64,000 bases of DNA from Chondromyces crocatus (lineage in GTDB: Bacteria; Myxococcota_A; Polyangia; Polyangiales; Polyangiaceae), in contig NZ_CP012159.1 in assembly GCF_001189295.1 (NCBI RefSeq), forward strand, positions 8,177,001 through 8,241,000, read 5' to 3'. Shown in pieces: positions 7,841 to 16,729 of this stretch. Made by a program: the position numbers and the translations under genes. The notes under the pieces were generated by a model. The model made no database searches. It was not told the origin of the DNA and was given only the letters and a program-made list of their open reading frames with translations. The first letter of the stretch is position 1. Each line of letters starts with the position of its first letter.

Positions 7841-9289
7841 ATGCGCACCAAGATCGCCCCGGATGTGTACATGAAGCGTCCGGAGGGCCAGCGCGAGGCC
7901 TCTCGGCAAGACGACGGTCCGCATGCAGAGGGGGGGCATGAGCCCCCTCGGCGTGACGACGGCCCGCGTGCCGAGGGGAGGCGTGAGTTCCCTCGGCGCG
8001 ACGACGGTCCGCGCCCGGGCTTCCGCCGAGACGAGGGTCCGCGCCCGGGCTTCCGCCGAGACGAGGGTCCGCGCCAGGGCTTTCGCCGAGATGACGGTCC
8101 GCGCCAGGGCTTTCGCCGAGATGACGGTCCGCGTGACGGCGCCCGCCCAGACGGACCGCGACGCGACGACGGTCCGCGCCAAGGCTTCCGCCGAGACGAT
8201 GGCCCGCGCCAGGGCTTTCGCCGAGACGATGGCCCGCGCGACAGCGCTCACCATGGTGGACCCCGGCGCGATGACGGCCCGCGCCAAGGCTTCCGCCGAG
8301 ACGACGGTCCGCGTGACGGCGCCCGCCCAGACGGACCGCGACGCGACGACGGTCCGCGCCAAGGCTTCCGCCGAGAAGATGGTCCGCGCCAGGGTTTTCG
8401 CCGAGACGATGACCCGCGCTACGGCGCCCGCCCAGACGGACCGCGACGCGATGACGGCCCGCGCCAGGGCTTCCGCCGAGACGATGGCCCGCGCGACGGT
8501 GCTCGCCCTGGCGGACCGCGGCGCGATGACGGCCCGCGCCAAGGCTTCCGCCGAGACGATGGCCCGCGCGACGGTGCTCGCCATGGCGGACCGCGGCGTG
8601 ACGACAGCGCCCCCAGGGGTCCTTCGCATGCTCATGACCCGTCCGCGGAATCACCGATGCTGGAGGTCGGTGAGGTGAGGTTCCTGGAGGTCACGGGTGT
8701 GACCTCCTTCGGCGCCTTCGTGCGCTGGGGCCTCCAGAAGGACCTCCTCGTGCCCATGGCGGAGCTGATCCGGGACGTGCACCCGGGCGAGCGTCACCCC
8801 ATCGGGCTGTTCCTCGACCGGCAAGGGCGCCCCACCGGCACCATGCGCATCAGCGAGATGCTGCAGGACGGTGGCGAGTTCGAGCTCGACGAGTGGGTCG
8901 AGGGCGAGTCCTGGCGGAAGGAGCCGACCATCGGGGTGTTCGTCATCCTGAAGCGCCGGTTCGTGGGCCTGGTCTCCGCCAGCGAGCCGAACCAGCTCGC
9001 GCGCGGCGAGGCCGCCCGGTTCCGGGTGGCGAGCATCCTGCCCGACGGGAAGGTGGAGCTGACCCTGCGCCGCTTCGTCAGCGAGGAGATCGAGGGGGAC
9101 GCAGCGCGCACGCTGGCCGTGCTGCAGAAGGCGGACACGCCGCAAGTGGGCGATGATTCGCCGCCAGAGCAGATCCACGAGCTGTTCGGGCTGAGCAAGA
9201 AGGCGTTCAAGCGCGCGGTGGGGCGGCTCTTGAAGCAGGGGGACGTGACCCTGGACGCCGAGGGATTCGTGGTCGTCACGCAGCGCTGA
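7841..9289 (+). CDS. CvfB/YitL-like S1 RNA-binding protein with a long RRDDGPR-repeat N-terminus
   Basis: A 482-residue fusion. Residues of about 22-255 are low-complexity repeats built from 10-residue units like RRDDGPRQGF and 15-residue units like RRDDGPRDGARPDGP, rich in Arg, Asp, Gly and Pro. Residues 273-482 match the CvfB/YitL family: S1-like beta-barrels (VTGVTSFGAFVRWG, KDLLVPMAE) and a C-terminal winged-helix segment (LFGLSKKAFKRAVGRLLKQG). Usual family members of about 280 residues lack such an extension. The repeat resembles RGG-type disordered RNA-binding tails, so RNA binding and possibly condensate formation are inferred. An in-frame ATG at 8657 could in principle give the CvfB part alone. 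It follows ybiT by 2 bp, suggesting a translation-related operon. Confidence 0.75.
   Translation: MRTKIAPDVYMKRPEGQREASRQDDGPHAEGGHEPPRRDDGPRAEGRREFPRRDDGPRPGFRRDEGPRPGFRRDEGPRQGFRRDDGPRQGFRRDDGPRDGARPDGPRRDDGPRQGFRRDDGPRQGFRRDDGPRDSAHHGGPRRDDGPRQGFRRDDGPRDGARPDGPRRDDGPRQGFRREDGPRQGFRRDDDPRYGARPDGPRRDDGPRQGFRRDDGPRDGARPGGPRRDDGPRQGFRRDDGPRDGARHGGPRRDDSAPRGPSHAHDPSAESPMLEVGEVRFLEVTGVTSFGAFVRWGLQKDLLVPMAELIRDVHPGERHPIGLFLDRQGRPTGTMRISEMLQDGGEFELDEWVEGESWRKEPTIGVFVILKRRFVGLVSASEPNQLARGEAARFRVASILPDGKVELTLRRFVSEEIEGDAARTLAVLQKADTPQVGDDSPPEQIHELFGLSKKAFKRAVGRLLKQGDVTLDAEGFVVVTQR
7904..8605 (+). repeat. in-frame 30/45-bp coding repeats (RRDDGPR array)
   Basis: Tandem and interspersed units of 30 bp (RRD(D/E)GPR(P/Q)GF) and 45 bp (with GARPDGP added) fill the 5' half of the CvfB-like gene. 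All are multiples of three, so copy-number changes would keep the frame. Third-base differences between copies show selection or drift on an older array rather than one recent expansion. Confidence 0.8.
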
Positions 9290-9291
9290 GG

Positions 9292-9345
9292 GGTCGCCGA
9301 GGCGCTCCTGGGCCCTTGCGGCCCCGGGACGCCCTCCGGGCGACC
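9292..9345. terminator. large GC-rich hairpin after the CvfB-like gene
   Basis: Outer arms GGTCGCC (9292-9298) and GGGCGACC (9338-9345) enclose a second, imperfect stem near GGGCC/GGCCC. It begins three bases after the stop codon. There is no T-tract; a structural terminator or 3'-end stabiliser is inferred. Confidence 0.5.
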
Positions 9346-9504
9346 ATGGCGCCGAGACGCCATCACAATCCCAAACAATCCGTTCATCGTCGCCTCACGG
9401 CCTCCCCTCACCCTGAGCGAGGCAGGCTGGACACGGGCCTGGCGTGAGGGTCGGGCCCCCGCGCGACACGGTCCGTGACGGCCGCCCACCGGAGAGGATC
9501 GGCC

Positions 9505-10107
9505 ATGAAGAAGACACGATGGATCGCGTCCTGGGTCGCGGCGATGGTGCTCGGTGCGGGGCTCGCATCGGCCCAACCGCCGACGGCTGCGCAGCAAGGT
9601 GGCGCGCAAGGGCGACCCGGCGCGGGCGATGCCCGAGGGCACGGGGAGCGTGGCGGCAAGCCCGGTGAAGGGCCTGGTCCTGGCAGGAGCGGCGAGCCGC
9701 GCGCGGGAGAGCCGCCCAGCGGCGGGAAGAACGGGGAACAGCGCCCCGGGGAGTGGCAGGGCAAGCCCGGGGAGGCAGGCCAGGGTCGCGGGGAGCGCGG
9801 GGAGAAGGCCGAGGGGACGCGGGGGCAGCCGGGTGCGGCGCGAGGGCAGGAGGACGGCGAGCACGCGAAGCGGCGCAAGACGCAGGTCGACAAGGAGCGG
9901 CCTGCGCTCGACGAGACGCTGAAGACGCGGCCGATGGACGAGGCGCTGAAGAAGGAGATGCAGAGCCACGCCGAGCGGGTGGCGCGGCTGGAGCGGATCC
10001 AGACGCTCGCCGAGGCGTCGGGAGACACGGCGACGGCGGCGCGGGCGAAGGCGCTGCTGGAGCAAGAGAACGCGCGCTACAAGACCTATCTGAACAACAG
10101 GAAGTAA
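9505..10107 (+). CDS. exported Gly/Pro-rich protein with a helical C-terminus
   Basis: A 200-residue protein with a clear Sec signal peptide (basic MKKTR, hydrophobic core, cleavage after ASA near residue 22). Residues of about 25-125 are a low-complexity Gly/Pro/Glu/Arg/Gln linker. Residues of about 130-200 are charged and probably alpha-helical (DETLKTRPMDEALKKEM and AARAKALLEQEN). ATG 9505 is preceded by GGAGAGGA; an earlier in-frame start would disrupt the signal peptide. I do not recognise the family. The small lipoprotein gene follows six bases downstream, so the two are likely one envelope-related transcription unit. Confidence 0.7.
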   Translation: MKKTRWIASWVAAMVLGAGLASAQPPTAAQQGGAQGRPGAGDARGHGERGGKPGEGPGPGRSGEPRAGEPPSGGKNGEQRPGEWQGKPGEAGQGRGERGEKAEGTRGQPGAARGQEDGEHAKRRKTQVDKERPALDETLKTRPMDEALKKEMQSHAERVARLERIQTLAEASGDTATAARAKALLEQENARYKTYLNNRK

Positions 10108-10113
10108 CGACCC

Positions 10114-10341
10114 ATGAACCGATTTGCATGGCTCGCTCCCCTGCCCCTCTGCCTCGCGCTCGTCGGCTGCGATGGTGGCAACGCCGGTCCCGAGGTGGCG
10201 AGTGTGGCGACGGCGCAAGGGGCCGTCGCCGACACGGAGATTGCGGTGCCCGCCGACTACGAGGAGAAGGCGAAGACGCAGATCACGACGGACAGCTACA
10301 AGAAGGAGCTGGACCAGCTCGAGGCCGAGATCAAGAAGTGA
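10114..10341 (+). CDS. small lipoprotein (75 aa)
   Basis: Starts at ATG 10114, with AGGAAG overlapping the previous gene's end. It has a short signal peptide and lipobox LVGC (Cys19), then about 55 mature residues ending in a charged helix (DSYKKELDQLEAEIKK). It resembles small helical envelope lipoproteins in size only; no family is assigned. It directly follows the exported Gly/Pro-rich protein gene, and both end in charged helices, so interaction is possible but unproven. Confidence 0.65.
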   Translation: MNRFAWLAPLPLCLALVGCDGGNAGPEVASVATAQGAVADTEIAVPADYEEKAKTQITTDSYKKELDQLEAEIKK

Positions 10342-10814
10342 TGAATCAGAGCGACGGCGTGAGTGCTTCTCGATGTAAGCGCGCCCTTCGCCCGCGTGCG
10401 GCAGCCTGATTCGGCCTCTGGCAGAGGGCGGCCGTACCAGACAGCCTACTCTGTTGCTCTGACTTTGTACGGTAGAGGAGCGCCCCCTTGCCGCACCGCC
10501 GAGCAAAACTCGCCGGGTCTCACCACCCAGCGATCCACCCGTAAAACTCAGGCATGTCTCGTCGCTTCGGACCTAACGCTCGTTGCATCGGGAGGCAGGC
10601 GAAGTCCCCGGCCATATGCATGAGACTCAGCGACGTAGATCCAACATCGTGAGGGGTCCCTGTCCGAGCAGGGATGTGCAGGCTTGCGGGGGGCGCGTCC
10701 CGATCGCCCCGGTCAGCAGGGCAAGTAGCTTTGAGGGCTCACGAAATGGCCCTCCGCTTCCCACGAGAAGACGCTCGCCGACAGCGGGCGACGTGGTACG
10801 AGAGGAAGTGGGCC
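10342..10814. other. gene-free 470 bp before the NTPase gene
   Basis: No convincing gene, tRNA or repeat was found. Composition is slightly less GC-rich than the surroundings and this continues into the NTPase gene. Short open frames here lack ribosome-binding sites and lipobox or domain features. Confidence 0.5.
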
Positions 10815-12557
10815 ATGACTGACCTTTACGACGAACTCGAGTTCCCCGCACGCGCCGAGTATCTCGATCAATACGAGAACTACCAGGTCGACATCGCGCA
10901 CTGGAAGGAACTCGCTGAGCAGTTCAAAAAGGCCTTCCGCCAAGTCTACGCGCGCCGTAGCGCCGCGGTACTGCTCGTTCATGGTCCCCAGGGTTCGGGG
11001 AAATCGATGTTCAGCACCCGCCTTTCGCAAGACTACGAGCGCACCAAGAGAGGCGAATCGAAGCCAGACCTTCGCAACAACCTCTGGCACCTGCTCGTGG
11101 CCACGGATTCACCTGATGAACAGGCAATCGAAAACGCTACAAGGCACGCCGTGTTCAAGCTCGTCGATGAGCACAAGACGCAGAACTGGCTCGAAGAGCT
11201 GAGGGGATTCGTCAAGTCGGACGACTCTCGCGTCCGCGTCATCGTCTGCGACGACATGCACAAAGACAGCATGCTCAGGCCCTGGACGGAGATGTCTCCC
11301 AAAGAGTTCTATGAGGCCAGGCAAGCGGGTCCTGATGCTGTGCTCGCCCACCTTGCGGAGCGGCTCAACGATGCATGCCGTCACGACTTCCAGCGCACGC
11401 TCTTCGTGATGCTCTCGAATGATCGCGCATGGCTCGACAAGCTGCACGGCCACCTCGAACGTTGGTACGAGGGCCTCTCGATCGTGCTGGCGCTGCCAGT
11501 GCCAAAGCCCCCGACGCTGGAGCGAATCGTCCGGATCAATACGAACCGACTGAACCGGGTGAGCTACTGGTATTGCCTTGATGCAGCCCATGCCAAGCAG
11601 CGTCAAAAAGTGCGGAAGGTGCTCATGGAGGGCAGCGGATTCACGAGTTCCTTTTATGCCGTCAGCCAATCACTGGATGCCCAGTCACGACGTCAGGGCA
11701 GGCCAGGAAACCCGAATACTCTGACGCTCGTCACGCTTGGTTCCGAGTTTGCCGAGGTCGAGACCTTCCTGAACGATCGCGAAATCGAGGCGGAGCCTGG
11801 GTACGCCGACACGCCTCGCCATCTCGGCGTTTGGGAAGTGCGTGGCCCGTGGGCATCGAAGGTCGTACGCCAGCGAGATCGAGACTTTCTTCGGAGAGCA
11901 CGCATGCTGGAATCGGAATTCATGCTGCGCTGGGTGAGTCTCGATATGGCAGCAACCTACGCTCTCCTGCAGCCGCCCACGCCCGGAGATCCCGGCGAGG
12001 GCCTGATGCAGTTCATCCTCCGCCGTCCTTCGATCGCCACGCCAACCGAGACCCGTGAAGCATGGCGATTGGAGTGCACCACGCTCGACACGCGACTCGA
12101 CACCCTCCTTCACACCTCCACGGAGGAGGTGGAGAAGCTCACCGAGGATTTCAAGAGACTCGGACAGCGTCGCAGCACCGTGTACGAGCCGGCCATTCGA
12201 GTTCGCGCGGGCCTTACAAGTAATTTTGGTCGTGGGTTCGCCGCTTACAAGTCTCTCAAGCCTGATCTGATTGCAATGGACGCTGGCCCGCCGAAATACG
12301 GTGAATACACGGTCTGCGCACTCACGAGTGCACCGCCGGAGGACGCTGAGGACCTCGCCGGCGCGCCCACGAGCGCATCGCCGGAGGACGCTGAGGGCCT
12401 CGCCGACGCGCCCACGAGCGCATCGCTGAAGGACGCGCTCCGCCGCACGGGGCACAGCGTTGAATTCACAGCGTTCCTTCGTGAAAATCTCGATGGGCTG
12501 GAGAGTTATCTCCGGGACAAGATCGAGCGTTACACTGCGATGCTGGAATCTGTGTGA
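10815..12557 (+). CDS. orphan P-loop NTPase of unknown function
   Basis: A 580-residue protein with Walker A GPQGSGKS (residues 57-64) and a likely Walker B VRVIVCDD (Asp147/Asp148), followed by an alpha-helical sensor-like region and a long C-terminal part I cannot assign. Residues of about 500-540 contain imperfect 15-residue repeats (APTSASPEDAEGLAD type) from a 45-bp tandem repeat. No signal peptide or membrane segment is visible, so it should be cytosolic. ATG 10815 is chosen for the GAGGAAG site upstream; the frame is open back to 10674, but that part looks non-coding. The gene stands alone between unrelated genes and is less GC-rich than they are, which suggests later acquisition. AAA+ or STAND-like defence or regulatory ATPases are possible relatives. 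Confidence 0.65.
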   Translation: MTDLYDELEFPARAEYLDQYENYQVDIAHWKELAEQFKKAFRQVYARRSAAVLLVHGPQGSGKSMFSTRLSQDYERTKRGESKPDLRNNLWHLLVATDSPDEQAIENATRHAVFKLVDEHKTQNWLEELRGFVKSDDSRVRVIVCDDMHKDSMLRPWTEMSPKEFYEARQAGPDAVLAHLAERLNDACRHDFQRTLFVMLSNDRAWLDKLHGHLERWYEGLSIVLALPVPKPPTLERIVRINTNRLNRVSYWYCLDAAHAKQRQKVRKVLMEGSGFTSSFYAVSQSLDAQSRRQGRPGNPNTLTLVTLGSEFAEVETFLNDREIEAEPGYADTPRHLGVWEVRGPWASKVVRQRDRDFLRRARMLESEFMLRWVSLDMAATYALLQPPTPGDPGEGLMQFILRRPSIATPTETREAWRLECTTLDTRLDTLLHTSTEEVEKLTEDFKRLGQRRSTVYEPAIRVRAGLTSNFGRGFAAYKSLKPDLIAMDAGPPKYGEYTVCALTSAPPEDAEDLAGAPTSASPEDAEGLADAPTSASLKDALRRTGHSVEFTAFLRENLDGLESYLRDKIERYTAMLESV

Positions 12558-12638
12558 CGGTGAGGTGCAGCACGCACGCTCATCAGACCTCGGTCGTGCA
12601 GAAAAACCGCTGAGACAACAGTGGCGGAACGCTCGGAA

Positions 12639-14294
12639 TCAGCGAGCGAAGGCGCCGAGGTCGATGCCCGCGGTGGTGGAGCGGGCGACGCCGGCGTAGT
12701 CGTCCGGCGGGGGGGTGGTGAGCGCGCCAGGGCAGGCGAAGGCCGGGGTGAGGGCCGAGGTGCCCGCACGGACGGCGGGGCTGTTCGGGGCGAGGTGGTA
12801 GTCACCGCGGGCCGGGTCGAGGAGGCGGGGGTCCTCGCCGAGGCGGTTGTGAGCGCCCAGGGTGCAGAGGGCGGGGCCGGTGCAGCCCGAGGCGAGGACG
12901 TTGTGATCGAGGGTGATGTCCTCGGGGATGGCGCCGCTCGTGGCGGACAGGATGTCGCGCGCGCCGTTGGCCCAGAAGACGTTGTTGTAAGCGGTGACGG
13001 TCGAGTCGAGGACGTAGACGGCGCCGTCGGAGTTGCCCGTGACGGTGTTGTTCGCGATCGTGGCGTAGCCGCGGTCGTCAGGGGCGTTGCCCGAGCCGCG
13101 GCCGTCGACGCAGATGGCGCCGACGCCCTGGTTGTCGACGATGACGTTGTTGACGAGGGTGCCGATGGAGGCCTCGTCGATGAAGATGCCGCCGCCGGCC
13201 TTGGGGGCGACGTTGCGCGCGATCCAGTTGGACTCGATGGCGACGGTGATGAGGGGGTACTGGGCGATGATGCCACCGCCCACGCCCTGGCCGCCGGCGC
13301 CGTTCAAGGGGGCGTGGCCGCGGTTGCCCTCGATGCGGTTGTGGTGGATGTGGGCGTTCATGCTCACGGAGATGCCGGCGCCGTGGGGGGTGTCGTAGCG
13401 GGCGACGTTGTCGCGGACGATGTTGTGGGCGATCGTCGCGAGGGCCGGGCTGACCTGGAGGGTGCCGCCGATGCGGGTGTTGCGCTCGGAGGAGGGCGAG
13501 GAGCCGATGAAGATGCCTGCGCCGCCTGCGCCCGCGGCGTTGTTCTCGATGAGGTTGTGCTCGATCACGACCTGCGTCCCGGAGAGGCGGAGGCCGCCGC
13601 CGCGGTGGTCGTGGTGGCCCTCGATGCCGTTGTCGTGGATGTGGTTGTTGCGGACGACGAGGGTCCGGCCCGCGGAGTAGCCGCTCGCGATGAGGACGCC
13701 GTGGAGGCCGCCGGAGAGGTCGAGGCCGTCAAGGGTGAGGGATCGGACGTTGCCGAAGACGAGGGTGCCGCTCGCGCGGTCGGGCGCCTTCACGGCGGTG
13801 CGGTAGCGGACGCTGTCGCGCTCGGCGAAGCTCTGGCCGGCCCGGAAGCCGCCGACGAGGGTGTACTCGGTGCCCGAGGTGAAGCGGTCGGCCTGGCTGC
13901 CCACGCGCTCGACGTAGGTGCCCTCGGCGATGCAGAGGATCGCTTTCTGGCCGCTCTGGATGGCGAGGTAGGCAGCCTGGAGCGTGGCGAAGGGGGCCTG
14001 GCGCGCGCCGCTGCCACCCGGCGCGGCCGCCGCGTCGACGAAGAGGTAGGTGTGGCCCGGGAGCGCGCCGCCGGGCTCGCAGCCGTAGCGTTGCCGGGCG
14101 CCCGCGGAGGAGATGCCGGGTTCGGCGTCGCTCGCGCCGATGCCAGGCTCGGGTTCGCTTCCGGTGAGGGCCGCCGCCGACTCCAGCTCCTCGGGGGTGA
14201 TCGTCACGGTGGCGTCGTCCGAGGGCTGGCCGCTGCATGCGGCACAGAGGAGGGCGAACAGCGGGGTGGAGCAGACGAGTCGGCGACGGATCAT
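12639..14294 (-). CDS. right-handed beta-helix lipoprotein
   Basis: A 551-residue protein with a lipobox ending LCAAC (Cys20), an acidic linker, and then, from about residue 80 onward, a DUF1565-like opening (ARQAPFATLQAAYLAIQSGQ, EGTYVERV). Repeated rungs with N-x-I/V patterns follow (VRNNHIHDN, IEHNLIENN, IAHNIVRDN, IANNTVTGN), typical of parallel beta-helix proteins that bind or cleave polysaccharides. A C-terminal segment (HLAPNSPAVRAGT) is common in such surface proteins. Catalytic residues cannot be identified, so binding or structural roles are as likely as lyase activity. It is divergent from the SDR gene, with 180 bp between the start codons. Confidence 0.8.
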   Translation of the reverse strand: MIRRRLVCSTPLFALLCAACSGQPSDDATVTITPEELESAAALTGSEPEPGIGASDAEPGISSAGARQRYGCEPGGALPGHTYLFVDAAAAPGGSGARQAPFATLQAAYLAIQSGQKAILCIAEGTYVERVGSQADRFTSGTEYTLVGGFRAGQSFAERDSVRYRTAVKAPDRASGTLVFGNVRSLTLDGLDLSGGLHGVLIASGYSAGRTLVVRNNHIHDNGIEGHHDHRGGGLRLSGTQVVIEHNLIENNAAGAGGAGIFIGSSPSSERNTRIGGTLQVSPALATIAHNIVRDNVARYDTPHGAGISVSMNAHIHHNRIEGNRGHAPLNGAGGQGVGGGIIAQYPLITVAIESNWIARNVAPKAGGGIFIDEASIGTLVNNVIVDNQGVGAICVDGRGSGNAPDDRGYATIANNTVTGNSDGAVYVLDSTVTAYNNVFWANGARDILSATSGAIPEDITLDHNVLASGCTGPALCTLGAHNRLGEDPRLLDPARGDYHLAPNSPAVRAGTSALTPAFACPGALTTPPPDDYAGVARSTTAGIDLGAFAR

Positions 14295-14445
14295 GGACCT
14301 CCTCCGGGAAACGTGCGGATGAGAAGCGCGCTGGCGTCAGGCGTGGAACGCGCTGGGGGGAGAGGAGGGCGGAGGTGCAAGCGCCAGGCCGGTCGCCGCC
14401 GTGCTCCGCGCGCTCGCTCGGGGTGGGCACGGGGATCCACCGCGC

Positions 14446-14451
14446 TATCCT
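14446..14451 (+). promoter_or_regulatory. candidate -10 element TATCCT
   Basis: TATCCT lies 23 bp before the ATG at 14475, in the divergent intergenic region. The same hexamer, or a one-base variant, sits 17-27 bp before four other starts in this window. No convincing -35 is seen. Confidence 0.35.
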
Positions 14452-14474
14452 GCGCCGCAAAGGACGAGGACAGA

Positions 14475-15347
14475 ATGGCGTTCGATACGATGGAAGGGCG
14501 GATCGTGGTGCTCACCGGCGCGACGGGAGGCATCGGGAAGGCGGCGGCGATCGCGCTGGCACGGAGCGGGGCCTCGGTGGTGCTGGTGTGCCGGGACCGC
14601 GCCCGGGGCGAAGCGCTGCAGGCCGAGATTCGCGAGGCGACGGGCAAGGAGACGGACCTTTTTCTGGCCGATCTCGGGGTGCAGGCGGAGGTGCGGCGGG
14701 TCGCAGGGGAGCTTCTCGGGCGCTACCCGCGCATCCACGTGCTGATCAACAACGCCGGGCTGGTGAACCTGGAGCGGGAGGTGACGGTCGACGGGATCGA
14801 GGCCACGCTGGCGGTGAACCATTTGGGGCCGTTCCTGCTGACGAACCTGCTGCTCGAAAGGCTGCGGGAGAGCGCGCCGGCCCGCATCGTGAACGTGTCG
14901 TCCGACGCCCACCGGTTCGCGCCGCTCGATCTCGACGATCTCCAGAACGAGCGCCGCTACGGGTGGATGCGGGTGTACGGGCAGTCGAAGCTCTGCAACA
15001 TCCTGTTCACGCGAGAGCTTTCGCGTCGGCTCGCCGGGAGCGGGGTGACGGTGAACAGCGTGCATCCAGGGGCGGTGGCGACGGGGCTCGGCAAGAACAA
15101 CGGGGTGTGGGCGAAGCGCATCATCGGCCTGCTGAAGCCGTTCTTCCTGACGCCCGAGCAAGGGGCGGACACGGCGGTGTACCTGGCCAGCGCGCGGGAG
15201 CTGGAGGGGGTGAGCGGGGAGTACTACGTGAAGCGCAAGGTGAAGCGGCCAGCGGCGCACGCGCTGGACGACGTCACGGCGAGGAAGCTCTGGGAGCGGA
15301 GCGAGGCGCTGACGGGGCTCCCGGCCGACAAGGCGTCGGCTGGGTAA
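14475..15347 (+). CDS. SDR oxidoreductase, retinol-dehydrogenase-like
   Basis: A 290-residue classical short-chain dehydrogenase with NAD(P) motif TGATGGIG (residues 14-21), NNAG, the SSDAHR serine region and the catalytic YGQSK. The shape of the C-terminal half (VNSVHPGAVATGL, EQGADTAVYLAS, GEYYVKRK) matches the retinol dehydrogenase/WWOX-like SDR group, which oxidises or reduces lipid-like alcohols or ketones; the real substrate is unknown. ATG 14475 follows a GAGGA site. Its end faces the adaptor gene of the RND pump, with a long-loop inverted repeat between them. Confidence 0.8.
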   Translation: MAFDTMEGRIVVLTGATGGIGKAAAIALARSGASVVLVCRDRARGEALQAEIREATGKETDLFLADLGVQAEVRRVAGELLGRYPRIHVLINNAGLVNLEREVTVDGIEATLAVNHLGPFLLTNLLLERLRESAPARIVNVSSDAHRFAPLDLDDLQNERRYGWMRVYGQSKLCNILFTRELSRRLAGSGVTVNSVHPGAVATGLGKNNGVWAKRIIGLLKPFFLTPEQGADTAVYLASARELEGVSGEYYVKRKVKRPAAHALDDVTARKLWERSEALTGLPADKASAG

Positions 15348-15407
15348 CGGCCTCACGATGGACAGTCGTCGGCGGAGTTCTGGCCGCTGACGGTGGCTCG
15401 ACCAAGG

Positions 15408-15445
15408 GCCCCGGGCGCCATGGGCTCCACGCGTGCTCCCGGGGC
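15408..15445. terminator. bidirectional terminator-like inverted repeat
   Basis: GCCCCGGG (15408-15415) and CCCGGGGC (15438-15445) form an 8-bp GC stem with a 22-nt loop, midway between the convergent SDR and RND-adaptor genes. No T-run is present. Confidence 0.4.
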
Positions 15446-15463
15446 GTTGCGACGTCCGCTGCC

Positions 15464-16729
15464 CTACGGGTTCGGAGACAGGATCTCGACCGCCATGCCC
15501 TCGCTCAGCTCGGCGTTGGCGAGCTTCACGACGCGGTCGCTCTCTTCGAGGCCGGTCGCGATCTGCAAGGTCGCGCCGGTGTCGCGCTCGACGGTGATGG
15601 GCGTGAAGTGGATCGTGTTCTCCGCGGTGACGATGGCGACCCGCAGGCCTCTGGAGTCGCTGTAGAGGGCCGTGGCGGGGACCTCCAGCACGCGGTGCGG
15701 GGACGGCAGCGTCAAGGAAGCCTCGGCGTACATGCCGACGAGGAGCTTGCCGTCGGGGTTCGGGACGCGCACCTCGGTGTTCATCGTGCGGGTGGCGGCG
15801 TCGAGAGCGCCGGACGTGCGCGCCACGGTGCCCTGGAAGGGCTGGCCGGGGAACTCGCGCACCTTGATCTCGGCGGGGGCAGAGACCTTGACGCTGGGGG
15901 CCACGTCCTGAGGGATGCCCACGAAGACGCGCACCGGGTCGGTGGCGGCGATGCGGAAGAGGGGGGTGCCGTTGCCCGCGGTGACGAGGGCGCCGCGCTC
16001 GATGGTGCGGGAGGTGACGGTCCCGGCGAAGGGAGCGACGAGGCGAGCGAAGGCCTTGAGGTCGCGGAGGCGCTGGATGTTGGCGTTCTGAGCGGCGATG
16101 GTGGCCTGCGCGACGGTGACGCTGGCCTCGTCGACGCTGGCCTGGCCCTGGCGCTGGTCGAGCTCCTGCTGGGAGGCGACGCCCTCGGGGACGAGGGCCT
16201 GGTAGCGCTTGAGGAGGGACTTCGACAGGTCACGGCTGGCCTGGGCCTTGACCAGGCCGGCGCTGGCCTGGGCGAGCTGGGCGCGGGCCTGGGCCAGTTC
16301 CATGTCGAGCTCGGGGGTGTCGACCTCGGCCAGGAGCTGGCCTTCCGTCACCTTGTCGCCGATGTCGACCAGCCACTTGCGGACATAGCCGCTGACCCGG
16401 GGGTAGATGACCGTCTCTTCGAGGGGCTGGACGCTGCCTGGCAAGAGCATGGCGCGATCGCTCGACAGCACCTTGGGCGTGAGGACCTCGACCCGCAGCG
16501 CCGCCCCCTCCTGCGCCTTCACGCCTTGCTCCAGCGCGATCCGGGCGCTCCGGCGCGGGAGGTACGCGGTGGCGAACGCCGCGCCGAGCACGCCGACGGC
16601 GATCAGGCCGACCGCGATCAGGCGGATCGGCGTGACGATGGCCGGCGCGGGCAGGTCGAAGCCGAGATCGTCGGCGGGCTGGACAGGGGGATGCGTCTCG
16701 GCGGCGGGGTGTTCGTCTCGGGGGGTCAT
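15464..16729 (-). CDS. RND efflux periplasmic adaptor (membrane fusion protein)
   Basis: A 421-residue adaptor that should link the inner-membrane RND pump to an outer-membrane channel. One N-terminal membrane anchor lies at about residues 32-52. Barrel-sandwich halves (SGYVRKWLVDIGDKVTEGQ and APFAGTVTSRTIERGALV) flank a helical hairpin with heptad-like Ala/Gln/Leu. The beta-barrel and membrane-proximal domains include VFVGIPQDVAPSV and GMYAEASLTLP. ATG 16729 overlaps the pump gene's TGA by four bases (ATGA), so the pair is translationally coupled. No outer-membrane channel gene is adjacent, so the complex probably borrows a TolC-like channel encoded elsewhere. Confidence 0.88.
   Translation of the reverse strand: MTPRDEHPAAETHPPVQPADDLGFDLPAPAIVTPIRLIAVGLIAVGVLGAAFATAYLPRRSARIALEQGVKAQEGAALRVEVLTPKVLSSDRAMLLPGSVQPLEETVIYPRVSGYVRKWLVDIGDKVTEGQLLAEVDTPELDMELAQARAQLAQASAGLVKAQASRDLSKSLLKRYQALVPEGVASQQELDQRQGQASVDEASVTVAQATIAAQNANIQRLRDLKAFARLVAPFAGTVTSRTIERGALVTAGNGTPLFRIAATDPVRVFVGIPQDVAPSVKVSAPAEIKVREFPGQPFQGTVARTSGALDAATRTMNTEVRVPNPDGKLLVGMYAEASLTLPSPHRVLEVPATALYSDSRGLRVAIVTAENTIHFTPITVERDTGATLQIATGLEESDRVVKLANAELSEGMAVEILSPNP

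Noticed and set aside
10363-10623. 86-codon plus frame before the NTPase gene
   Set aside because: No ribosome-binding site, no domain, and composition typical of intergenic DNA.
12621-14475. N-terminal extension of the SDR frame back to 12621
   Set aside because: The extension is an antisense shadow of the beta-helix lipoprotein; the SDR fold starts at ATG 14475 with a ribosome-binding site.
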